Source of the DNA: QQWI01 sp964522015
Lineage (GTDB): Bacteria; Bacillota; Clostridia; Peptostreptococcales; Acidaminobacteraceae
Direction: 5' to 3'
DNA: 64,000 bases
NCBI GenBank assembly: GCA_964522015.1
Contig: CAZFST010000001.1
Coordinates: 424,743 to 488,742 of the forward strand
Shown: positions 42,880 to 49,370 of the stretch, one piece after another
How positions within the stretch are numbered: the first letter of the stretch is position 1
How the letters are laid out: every line of letters begins with the position of its first letter
Translations under genes and position numbers: made by a program
The notes under the pieces: generated by a model
The model's input: only the letters and a program-made list of their open reading frames with translations
The model's database searches: none
Told to the model about the DNA's origin: nothing

Positions 42880-44863
42880 ACTGGCAATGCATATGTTCTT
42901 TAGCATGGTCCCAAGGAACGATGTAGCCCTTCCCTTTAGCGCAGAAAACCGATGACGAGGGATAATCGACATCACGTTCACGGACGTAATCGATCTTTTC
43001 AATCACTGAATCAGCATTATGACACGGGGCATAGCCAGCTGCTTTTAGGCGCAAGCGACCATGGCCACTGCTTAAACTAGCAAGTTCTGCGGCGTAATCT
43101 TTGAACGTTGCAACGGGAACAGAGCCTTCTACCAGGGCGACGTCGCCCTTTGAAGTTGCCAATAAATTGGTGCCATGCATGGCGACAAGATCCGTCATCA
43201 CCCGGCCAACCAGCTGATTGCCCACCGTAATGGCCACATGGTAAAGAGGTTCTAGCAGTACATTTTCCACCTGTTCAAGCCCTTGTCTAAGGGCCCTGAT
43301 GCTGGCTTCTCTAAAATCACCGCTGGCGGTATGCTCTAAATGACCTCGCCCCGTTAACAGTGTTACTTTGAGATCCGTCAGATCCGAGCCTGTTAAAACC
43401 CCACGATGAACTTTATCCAGCAGACTATTTTTGATTGAAGTTTGATTGCCTAAGGAGAGATGCTCAGCAGGACAGTTATTATAAAAAGTGACCCCCGATC
43501 CAGATTCACCTGGTTCAATTAACAGATGCACCTCAGCATAGTGTCTCAGTGGTTCAAAGTGACCGTAACCAATGGCAGTTGAAGAGATGGTTTCTCTGTA
43601 AATGACAGTTGGTTCCTCAAAGTTGATTTCAAAACCAAATCGTTCTAAAATAACTGTTTTCAAAACTTCTAGTTGAATGGTTCCCATAATACCAAGGGTG
43701 ATAGCCCTGGTTTTTTCGTCAAGAGTCACATTTAAAAAAGGGTCTTCCTCCTCTAAAAGTCTAATCTTTTGAAACAAATCCTTGGGATTGACGGTTGGCG
43801 CAAAGGTCATTCGACTTTTGAGATTCGGTTGAAGGGCTTGGGTAATATGCTCATGGGCCAAAACTGAGGGTGCTATTTCATAGATATCACTTGCGCCGTC
43901 TCCAATCCTTTGACCAGCTTGAAGATTTTTAATGCCGATTACAGAAAATACATCACCACCACAGACCTCACCAACACCAGTCGATTTAGGCCCCTGATGG
44001 ATCCTAATCTCAGTAATCTTCTCATCCCCTAAGTAATCACGGACCTTGAGGCTACCGCTAAACAACTTAATAAAGGTTTGTCGCTGCTGCTTTTGATCGT
44101 AGCGTATTTTATAAACAACACCACTCAGTGGACCCTGTTGTAAATACTCTTGGGTTTTTGTGTAACATCTCAAGCCCTCTAAAAATTCATCTATGCCTTC
44201 ATTTTTTAGGGCTGCGCCTTTAAAGACCGGCATGATGAGGCGGTTTTTTATAGCTTTAACTAGCCCATTTGTAAATTGGGTTTTAAATTGCTCAGCGCCA
44301 AGGGAGTGGGTTGACCCCTGATGATCAAAATACAAGGTCATTAAATCCTCGTCTTTTTCTGCGGCCCCTTCTAAAAAGTCTTGGGTCATGTTAAAAGCCC
44401 CGCTAAAATCTAGAGCGCCAGGCGCTAAAGCAATAATACCTTCCATGGATTTGTCAAAATCCCCATGGGGAACATCCATTTTGTTCACAAAAAAGAAGAC
44501 AGGTACCTGAGCCGTCTCTAGAAGCTCGTAAATGGTTTCTGTGTGGCTTTGAACCCCATCTAGGGCACTGATTATAATAATGGCATAGTCAATCATTTGA
44601 ATGGTTCTAGCCATTTCAGCACAAAAATCCACGTGACCAGGGGTATCAACCAGATAATAGGTATCTTCGCCATATTGAAAGTATGCTTGCTCAGCAAAAA
44701 TAGTGATGCCCCGTTCTTTTTCGATCCCATGGGTATCTAAAAAAGCACTTTTATGATCTACTCTCCCTAAAGTTCTAATAGCCTGGGTTTGATAGAGTAG
44801 TTGCTCAGAAAACGTGGTCTTCCCAGAATCAACATGTGCAAATATACCGATTGTTTTCTTCAT
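42878..44863 (-). CDS. TetM-like translational GTPase (ribosomal protection protein family)
   Basis: 661 residues with EF-G/Tet(M) domain order. G motifs are AHVDSGKTT (9-17), RGITIF, DTPGHVDF and NKMD, followed by domain II, domain III with GIMGTIQLEVL, domain IV (FEPLRHYAEVHLLIEPGESG) and a C-terminal tail CAKGKGYIVPWDHAKEHMHCQ in which the last residues include His and Cys. Tet(M)/Tet(O) are about 640 residues and displace tetracycline from the ribosome. This protein is a distant member, and whether it confers resistance is open. It starts at ATG 44863 behind GGGAG. Confidence 0.85.
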   Translation of the reverse strand: MKKTIGIFAHVDSGKTTFSEQLLYQTQAIRTLGRVDHKSAFLDTHGIEKERGITIFAEQAYFQYGEDTYYLVDTPGHVDFCAEMARTIQMIDYAIIIISALDGVQSHTETIYELLETAQVPVFFFVNKMDVPHGDFDKSMEGIIALAPGALDFSGAFNMTQDFLEGAAEKDEDLMTLYFDHQGSTHSLGAEQFKTQFTNGLVKAIKNRLIMPVFKGAALKNEGIDEFLEGLRCYTKTQEYLQQGPLSGVVYKIRYDQKQQRQTFIKLFSGSLKVRDYLGDEKITEIRIHQGPKSTGVGEVCGGDVFSVIGIKNLQAGQRIGDGASDIYEIAPSVLAHEHITQALQPNLKSRMTFAPTVNPKDLFQKIRLLEEEDPFLNVTLDEKTRAITLGIMGTIQLEVLKTVILERFGFEINFEEPTVIYRETISSTAIGYGHFEPLRHYAEVHLLIEPGESGSGVTFYNNCPAEHLSLGNQTSIKNSLLDKVHRGVLTGSDLTDLKVTLLTGRGHLEHTASGDFREASIRALRQGLEQVENVLLEPLYHVAITVGNQLVGRVMTDLVAMHGTNLLATSKGDVALVEGSVPVATFKDYAAELASLSSGHGRLRLKAAGYAPCHNADSVIEKIDYVRERDVDYPSSSVFCAKGKGYIVPWDHAKEHMHCQ

Positions 44864-44874
44864 TGATGGCTCCC

Positions 44875-44910
44875 TTAACCGACATAAATTTGCGATTGTG
44901 ACTGTTTCAT
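44875..44910 (-). CDS. Possible 11-codon leader peptide before the TetM-like gene
   Basis: An ATG at 44910 opens MKQSQSQIYVG and stops at TAA 44877-44875, immediately before the GGGAG site of the GTPase gene. Its own ribosome site is weak and no terminator is visible, so this is a low-confidence call. Confidence 0.3.
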   Translation of the reverse strand: MKQSQSQIYVG

Positions 44911-44957
44911 TTTACCATTTAACACTTCAATGCGCTAGTGACAACTAGATATTTATC

Positions 44958-44986
44958 TTGACGATAACGGCTTATGTGGCTATAAT
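44958..44986 (+). promoter_or_regulatory. Consensus promoter of the Cys-tailed ferredoxin-like gene
   Basis: TTGACG (44958-44963), a 17-base spacer and TATAAT (44981-44986). Confidence 0.85.
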
Positions 44987-45002
44987 AAAAGTGTAATCCG
45001 GC

Positions 45003-45019
45003 ATACCCCCTAGGGGTAT
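45003..45019 (+). promoter_or_regulatory. CsoR/CstR-type operator
   Basis: ATACCCC-CTA-GGGGTAT is a perfect 7-3-7 inverted repeat with C/G runs flanked by AT, the form bound by CsoR-family repressors that sense Cu(I), persulfides or related ligands. It starts about 10 bases after the predicted transcription start and ends 20 bases before the ATG. No csoR-like gene lies in the window. Confidence 0.65.
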
Positions 45020-45039
45020 TTGACAACAAGGAGACTATC

Positions 45040-45306
45040 ATGATAAAAGTATGTAAAAGTTGCTCTAATTTAGACATCGAAGCCCTCAGCACTGTTGTGC
45101 CATCAGAAAAGCTAAACATTGGTTGTTTTGATAACTGTGCTCTTCACGCTGATAAACCATATGGTATGATTAACGGCGAAATCGTTGTTGCAGACAATCA
45201 ATCCGCATTTGAGGCGCTTTGTATTGATGCACTTCAAAGTAGCGATTCATCATCTGAAGAAATTCCCACAGAAGGTTGCGGTTGCAGCTGTAGCTGCAAT
45301 AATTAA
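45040..45306 (+). CDS. Small DUF1450-like protein with Cys-rich tail
   Basis: 88 residues. The body (VCKSCSNLDIEALS, IGCFDNCALHADKPYGMINGEIVVADNQSAFEAL; Cys at 5, 8, 29, 33) resembles the DUF1450 family of thioredoxin-fold, possibly [2Fe-2S] proteins. A Ser/Glu linker leads to a tail GCGCSCSCNN with four more Cys, which looks like a metal-binding extension. AAGGAG lies before ATG 45040. It is a single-gene unit with a consensus promoter, a CsoR-type operator and a strong terminator, so it is probably induced by copper, persulfide or a similar soft ligand. Confidence 0.65.
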   Translation: MIKVCKSCSNLDIEALSTVVPSEKLNIGCFDNCALHADKPYGMINGEIVVADNQSAFEALCIDALQSSDSSSEEIPTEGCGCSCSCNN

Positions 45307-45386
45307 TAGACACCGCGCCCTTGGCAACCTTGTTTATTGTATGAGAGAACTTGCGGAAAAATAAAAACCACTTAAATTTCAACACA

Positions 45387-45431
45387 AAAACGCCCAACAA
45401 CATTGATTTCTCAATTGTTGTTGGGCGTTTT
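45387..45431 (+). terminator. Bidirectional terminator between convergent genes
   Basis: Twenty-base arms from AAAACGCCCAACAACA to TGTTGTTGGGCGTTTT with one bulge. It serves the ferredoxin-like gene and the AraC-type gene. Confidence 0.95.
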
Positions 45432-45434
45432 ATT

Positions 45435-46469
45435 TTATGTCTGCTTGTGTTCAAGAGACCTTTTCGCTTGATACTGCTGGCGGAAAACCGACGGGGTAAC
45501 CCCTTGACTCTCCTTAAACTTTTTAATAAAATAGCCCGAATTATCAAATCCCAAGGTTTCAGAAATGCCATTAACCGATTCATTGGTGGTTTTTAGCATG
45601 GTTATCGCCTTTTCAAGACGCATATGGTTATGATAGGTTGCAAAATTCATATTCGTACTTTGATTAAAGCATTTACTAAAATAGCTGACGCTTAAATTGC
45701 AAAGACTGGCCATGTGATCAATATAGATTTTTTCGTTTAGATGCTTAGACATATAATCTAGAGCCGGTTGGATCAAGTCCGCTTTCGCCGTTAAAGGTTC
45801 ACTGAATTCTTGGAATTTCGGTTTCTCAAGTGTGGGCGCAACCTCAAAATCATGCCCAGAGATGGCTTCACTGAGCCGAGCCTTTAAAATGGCCTCTTCC
45901 ACAATATAGCGGCCAATATGAGAAAGCATACTGGCAATGGCCTGAATTTTAGAAAGGGACATCTTGGGAAGCAAATCAGCCATGGCCCTTAGCTCTGCAT
46001 CACGTCCAACTTCTTCTACCGAAGCCTTTCCCATGCCATTAAAACGATGACTACTGGCCACAATCGCTTCCAGAGGCTCTTCATCAGATGCACCATCACC
46101 AATAGTAGAATCATCTGACTCCAAAAGCTGCACCTGACCAGCCATCATGGCACCCACGTACTGACCATTGACCACAATCGGCACAGCTAAGTCCACCAAC
46201 CCCCTATGACATATATAAATATAGGGTTTATGTCCCCTTGCGGCTTCCAGTCCGCCCCTAGAGTCGCACTTTTGGCACAGGTCTCTATAATAAGAGATTT
46301 CTCGAATCCGAGAACAATGCAACTGGCATTGGCTGTGCCCTGTAAAGGGAACGCCTTTATAATCCACTGTCAAAATGGCCATATCCGTTGCTTTGGCAAT
46401 ATCGTCTTGTATCTTCTGAAATTTAGCAACATCAATAATGTCTTCTAGCTTGTAGAAATCCTTAGACAT
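45435..46469 (-). CDS. PocR-domain AraC-family transcription regulator
   Basis: 344 residues. The N-terminal 170 residues form a PocR sensory domain (HCSRIREI, CQKCDSRGGLEAARG, YICHRGLVDLAVPIVVNGQYVGAMMAGQV) whose Cys residues may bind a ligand or metal. The C-terminal 100 residues have two helix-turn-helix motifs of AraC type (LCNLSVSYFSKCFNQSTNMNF and ISETLGFDNSGYFIKKFKES, seen in parts). PocR regulators often control propanediol, glycerol or C1 pathways. The target here is unknown. AAAGGAT precedes the ATG. A GATGTT-AACA-AACATC palindrome lies upstream at 46548-46563. Confidence 0.88.
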   Translation of the reverse strand: MSKDFYKLEDIIDVAKFQKIQDDIAKATDMAILTVDYKGVPFTGHSQCQLHCSRIREISYYRDLCQKCDSRGGLEAARGHKPYIYICHRGLVDLAVPIVVNGQYVGAMMAGQVQLLESDDSTIGDGASDEEPLEAIVASSHRFNGMGKASVEEVGRDAELRAMADLLPKMSLSKIQAIASMLSHIGRYIVEEAILKARLSEAISGHDFEVAPTLEKPKFQEFSEPLTAKADLIQPALDYMSKHLNEKIYIDHMASLCNLSVSYFSKCFNQSTNMNFATYHNHMRLEKAITMLKTTNESVNGISETLGFDNSGYFIKKFKESQGVTPSVFRQQYQAKRSLEHKQT

Positions 46470-46588
46470 GGCCTCATCCTTTATGGTTTAGATTTTATAG
46501 TTAATTCTGCTTAGTATTACTTAAATGATATCATAAGAACGTAGGTAGATGTTAACAAACATCACGAGTGTCCATTTCATTGTATGTT

Positions 46589-47449
46589 TCACGAGATACC
46601 CAAACAATATAGAATAATAGCTTGTTGCACTAACAGCAAATCATTTTTAAAGCCATAGCCAACAAAGTATTCCGAGTCGATCACCTCAGCAGCAACTTCC
46701 TCCCCTCGGGTAAAAGGTGGGCAAGGATTCAGCAACGCCCCAGGTTTAGCATGATTCATACGCTCTAAGGTTATTTGGTAATGGTCATAATAGTCTTGAT
46801 TTTTCATTTCAGGTGGCAGTCCATCGGTCAACACAATATCGGTGTTGACCAGAGTGTCTACGAGAGAAGATGAGAAATGATAAAAGGGGCCGTTTTCCTG
46901 AATCTCCTGGCCTGAAACGCACACGTGATTGAACTGCAGCTCCATTACCTGAGCAATCTCAGCCCAAGCATTGCCAATATTGCCATTCTCGCCAACAAAA
47001 GTATAGACGAGATTCCCATAATCCGGTTTAATCCGACGTAAAGCATATAAATCGCTCATCACTTCACAGGGATGATTACTACTTGTCATGGCATTGATCA
47101 CTGGTATTTGAGCATCCTTTGCCAGTTCTTTCATCTTATCCATTTGGCCATGCCTAACAATTAGAAGGTCTACCCAATTTTCAAGATACCCCACCACATC
47201 TACAAAAGCTTCTTTTTTATCAAGGGTTGTTGGTGGAAACAAGATGCTCTGCCCACCAAGCCCATGTACGGCTTTTTCAAAGGTGACCCGTGTCCTTATA
47301 CTGGATTCTGGGAAAAACAGAACCGCCGTTTTCCCAGCCAAGGCCTGAGGTCTAGGCTTAACCGCTATATCATCAGCGATTTTAAATATCTCTAAAAGTT
47401 GCTCTTTTGTAAAATCCGTCAGCTTCAAAAAATGTTTTTTGATGGACAT
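46589..47449 (-). CDS. Divergent aspartate/ornithine carbamoyltransferase-fold protein
   Basis: 286 residues from ATG 47449 behind AAAGGGG; an ATG at 47464 overlapping the ABC-F stop is the alternative. The carbamoyl-phosphate loop is SSIRTRVTFE (usual STRTR) and the second site reads HPCE in place of HPCQ. In the second domain the ornithine loop DxxxSMG is absent (TDGLPPEMKNQDYYD) and the HCLP box is NPCPPFTRGEEV. It therefore probably binds carbamoyl phosphate but carbamoylates something other than ornithine. It is the second gene of the Lsa-type ABC-F operon, with a gap of 11 bases. Confidence 0.8.
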   Translation of the reverse strand: MSIKKHFLKLTDFTKEQLLEIFKIADDIAVKPRPQALAGKTAVLFFPESSIRTRVTFEKAVHGLGGQSILFPPTTLDKKEAFVDVVGYLENWVDLLIVRHGQMDKMKELAKDAQIPVINAMTSSNHPCEVMSDLYALRRIKPDYGNLVYTFVGENGNIGNAWAEIAQVMELQFNHVCVSGQEIQENGPFYHFSSSLVDTLVNTDIVLTDGLPPEMKNQDYYDHYQITLERMNHAKPGALLNPCPPFTRGEEVAAEVIDSEYFVGYGFKNDLLLVQQAIILYCLGIS

Positions 47450-47460
47450 ACAATCCCCTT

Positions 47461-48966
47461 TCATTTAACCACGTCCATTACAATATACCTGGTTGCCACC
47501 CTTTTAGCAAACGCTTGATCATGCTCCACAAAAATCATAGTCGGCTGGTATTTCAAAATCATATCCTCAATTTGCATTCTTGAAATCACATCAATGTAGT
47601 TAAGGGGCTCATCCCAAATATAAAGATGGGCCCTGTCACAAATGCTAGCCGCTAATAGCACCTTCTTTTTTTGCCCTTCGCTAAACTGTGACATGGGCCG
47701 TTCAAACTGCTCAGCACTAAAATCCAACTTGTGAAGCATGGACTTAAAAAGACCTTCGTCAATGCCTCGCCCCTTAATATATTCTCTAAGAGACCCTTGA
47801 AGCATCCCCGTATCTTGACTGACATAAGACACCGAAAATCCCTTGTCCAAATGCACATAACCCTGGTGGGGCAACAACCCCATTAACACCTTTAGCAGTG
47901 TGGACTTGCCGCTGCCATTGCCCCCTGTAATGGCGATGCGCTCACCCCAGTAAACTTCAAGGTTCGCTCCTGACAACACAATATGCCCATACCCAGCACT
48001 AACTGCCACGCAGCTAACCATGGGCTTTTTGGTACCGCACCTGTACACCGAACTGGGCTCTAATACCTTGAGTTCCAGGGGCTGCTGCCCTTCAATATCG
48101 TGGAGCAGCTCCTGCTTCTCATCCAAAGCCCGTTGGCGCCTACGTTCAATGGCAATGGCGCGTTTCATCATTTTAGCCGACTTTGCACCGATAAACCCCC
48201 GGTCCACAGGACCGCCACCAAATTTTGTGGCCTCAAGACTATCCGACCAGCCAGCCGTCCGTTTCACCGCTTCCCCCAGCACCCTGATACTGGTTTCAAG
48301 CTTAGCATTCTCAGCCAGTTCAAAGGCATCTTGACGACCCTTATTTTCCATGTAGGTGCTAAAATCCCCTTGATGAATCTGAATTTTGCTTTTATTAATA
48401 CTGAGCACATGATCAATGCACCCATCAAGAAAAACCCGATCGTGAGACACAATCATAAATCCGCGCTTTTTACTGAGATACGCCGCGACGCAGGCCCTCC
48501 CCTTGGCATCAAGATGATTGGTGGGCTCATCAATCAACAGGAAATGCTCGTTCTTCAAAAATAGTACCGCAAGTTGCACCTTGGTGCGCTCCCCATGGCT
48601 CAAAGTCCCATAAGACCGATAAAGCACATCCTCATCAAGGGCCAAAAGATTCAGTTCCTTCACCAGTGCCCAGTGCTCATAACTAGGATTGATCTGGTCA
48701 ACCACCTGATAGGTCAAAGAATTTAAATCTGAAATCTCAAAGGGAAAATAATCAAAAACAGTGTTGTGTTCTATACGACCAGTTAAGGTACCCATTCCCA
48801 TGTGCTCACCTAATAGTAATCTCAAAAGTGTGGTTTTCCCACGGCCATTACGGCCTGTAAGACCTAATTTCCAGGCGGTATCGAGATTGAAACTGACTTG
48901 GTCAAAAACTGGGTTGTAACTGCCGTTATACGTAAATGTTAGATTTTTAATTTGAATCGTTGGCAT
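47461..48966 (-). CDS. Lsa-type ABC-F ribosomal protection protein
   Basis: 501 residues from ATG 48966 behind AGGAGG. Two cassettes: Walker A GRNGRGKTT (38-46), LSHGERTKV, FLLIDEPTNHLD, VSHDRVF; then GGNGSGKST (about 343-351), FSEGQKKKV, LYIWDEPLNYID, VEHDQAF. The N-terminal phrase WKLGLTGRNGRGKTTLLRLL, the linker with DAFELAENAKL and GAKSAKMMKRA, and YIWDEPLNYID are diagnostic of the Lsa family, which gives resistance to lincosamides, streptogramin A and pleuromutilins. A 260-base leader with uORF and terminator precedes it. Phenotype is inferred from family and leader. Confidence 0.88.
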   Translation of the reverse strand: MPTIQIKNLTFTYNGSYNPVFDQVSFNLDTAWKLGLTGRNGRGKTTLLRLLLGEHMGMGTLTGRIEHNTVFDYFPFEISDLNSLTYQVVDQINPSYEHWALVKELNLLALDEDVLYRSYGTLSHGERTKVQLAVLFLKNEHFLLIDEPTNHLDAKGRACVAAYLSKKRGFMIVSHDRVFLDGCIDHVLSINKSKIQIHQGDFSTYMENKGRQDAFELAENAKLETSIRVLGEAVKRTAGWSDSLEATKFGGGPVDRGFIGAKSAKMMKRAIAIERRRQRALDEKQELLHDIEGQQPLELKVLEPSSVYRCGTKKPMVSCVAVSAGYGHIVLSGANLEVYWGERIAITGGNGSGKSTLLKVLMGLLPHQGYVHLDKGFSVSYVSQDTGMLQGSLREYIKGRGIDEGLFKSMLHKLDFSAEQFERPMSQFSEGQKKKVLLAASICDRAHLYIWDEPLNYIDVISRMQIEDMILKYQPTMIFVEHDQAFAKRVATRYIVMDVVK

Positions 48967-48986
48967 AAGACCTCCTAATTTTGTGC

Positions 48987-49023
48987 ATAAAAATAGAGAC
49001 ACAAGAAAGCATCATCTTGTATC
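48987..49023 (-). terminator. Attenuator terminator in the Lsa leader
   Basis: On the minus strand GATACAAGA (49023-49015) pairs with TCTTGTGTC (49006-48998), nine pairs with one G-U, followed by TCTATTTTTAT. It lies between promoter and start codon. Confidence 0.75.
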
Positions 49024-49045
49024 CCCTTTTTTAAAACAAAGGGTC

Positions 49046-49081
49046 CTATGCCTTGGCATAGAAAATGAGCAACTCTCTTGC
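49046..49081 (-). promoter_or_regulatory. Leader hairpin and uORF-complementary segment
   Basis: CTATGCC-TT-GGCATAG (49046-49061) is a perfect palindrome. The adjacent GCAAGAG (49081-49075, minus strand) is complementary to CTCTTGC inside the uORF (49153-49147), so the uORF end can pair with the middle of the leader. Confidence 0.5.
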
Positions 49082-49090
49082 GCGAGCACG

Positions 49091-49182
49091 ACAAAACAAG
49101 GGGTTAATCACCACTGAACCTGTTTTGGACGAACTCTGGACAACTAGCAAGAGAATTTATTCATTTTCACACCACCCTTAAA
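49091..49182 (-). repeat. 92-bp direct repeat, copy A (Lsa leader)
   Basis: Aligns with 62361-62453 in the same orientation with about ten substitutions and one single-base indel. It contains the leader uORF. Homology stops sharply on both sides. Confidence 0.85.
49144..49170 (-). CDS. Putative leader peptide (uORF) of the Lsa-type gene
   Basis: GTG at 49170 or ATG at 49164 opens (MK)MNKFSC and stops at TAG 49146-49144. GGGTGGTG lies upstream. A second copy of the element, at 62361-62453, keeps the frame with a different stop codon (MTINKFSC, TAA) and a silent Asn change. Confidence 0.5.
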   Translation of the reverse strand: MKMNKFSC

Positions 49183-49184
49183 TT

Positions 49185-49220
49185 AATATGATTAGTTAAA
49201 TCAATATGATTCGTTAAATT
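49185..49220 (-). repeat. Two tandem 18-bp repeats after the lsa promoter
   Basis: AATATGATTAGTTAAATC and AATATGATTCGTTAAATT follow each other directly, with a partial third unit. They lie at the start of the leader transcript. Confidence 0.6.
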
Positions 49221-49231
49221 AATACTTTTTT

Positions 49232-49260
49232 ATCTTAAACGATATATCAGGATATTGCAA
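49232..49260 (-). promoter_or_regulatory. Promoter of the Lsa-type operon
   Basis: On the minus strand TTGCAA (49260-49255), a 17-base spacer and TAAGAT (49237-49232). Upstream are direct repeats CAAACACAATACCTA at 49283-49297 and 49331-49345 (48 bases apart). The gap 48967-49366 therefore holds promoter, repeats, uORF and attenuator but no larger gene. Confidence 0.7.
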
Positions 49261-49342
49261 TACTTAATTTCCAATTCACTTACAAACACAATACCTAATT
49301 CGTCAACAAACGTAACGCTAACATTATTTGCAAACACAATAC

Positions 49343-49370
49343 CTAGTTTGTTTCAAAAGCTTCAAACTAG
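49343..49370 (-). terminator. Hairpin at the end of the glucan operon
   Basis: CTAGTTTG (49343-49350) and CAAACTAG (49363-49370) form an inverted repeat across the stop codon of the last phosphorylase gene. No T run follows. Confidence 0.4.

Noticed and set aside
42878..44863. Calling the TetM-like gene a tetracycline resistance gene.
   Set aside because: The fold is clear, but divergence from Tet(M)/Tet(O) cannot be judged without alignment, so only the family is stated.
49091..49182. Plus-strand frame through repeat copy A (GLITTEPVLDELWTTS).
   Set aside because: Copy B changes T to I, P to F and D to G and then hits a stop after a one-base insertion. It is not conserved as protein and has no start signals.
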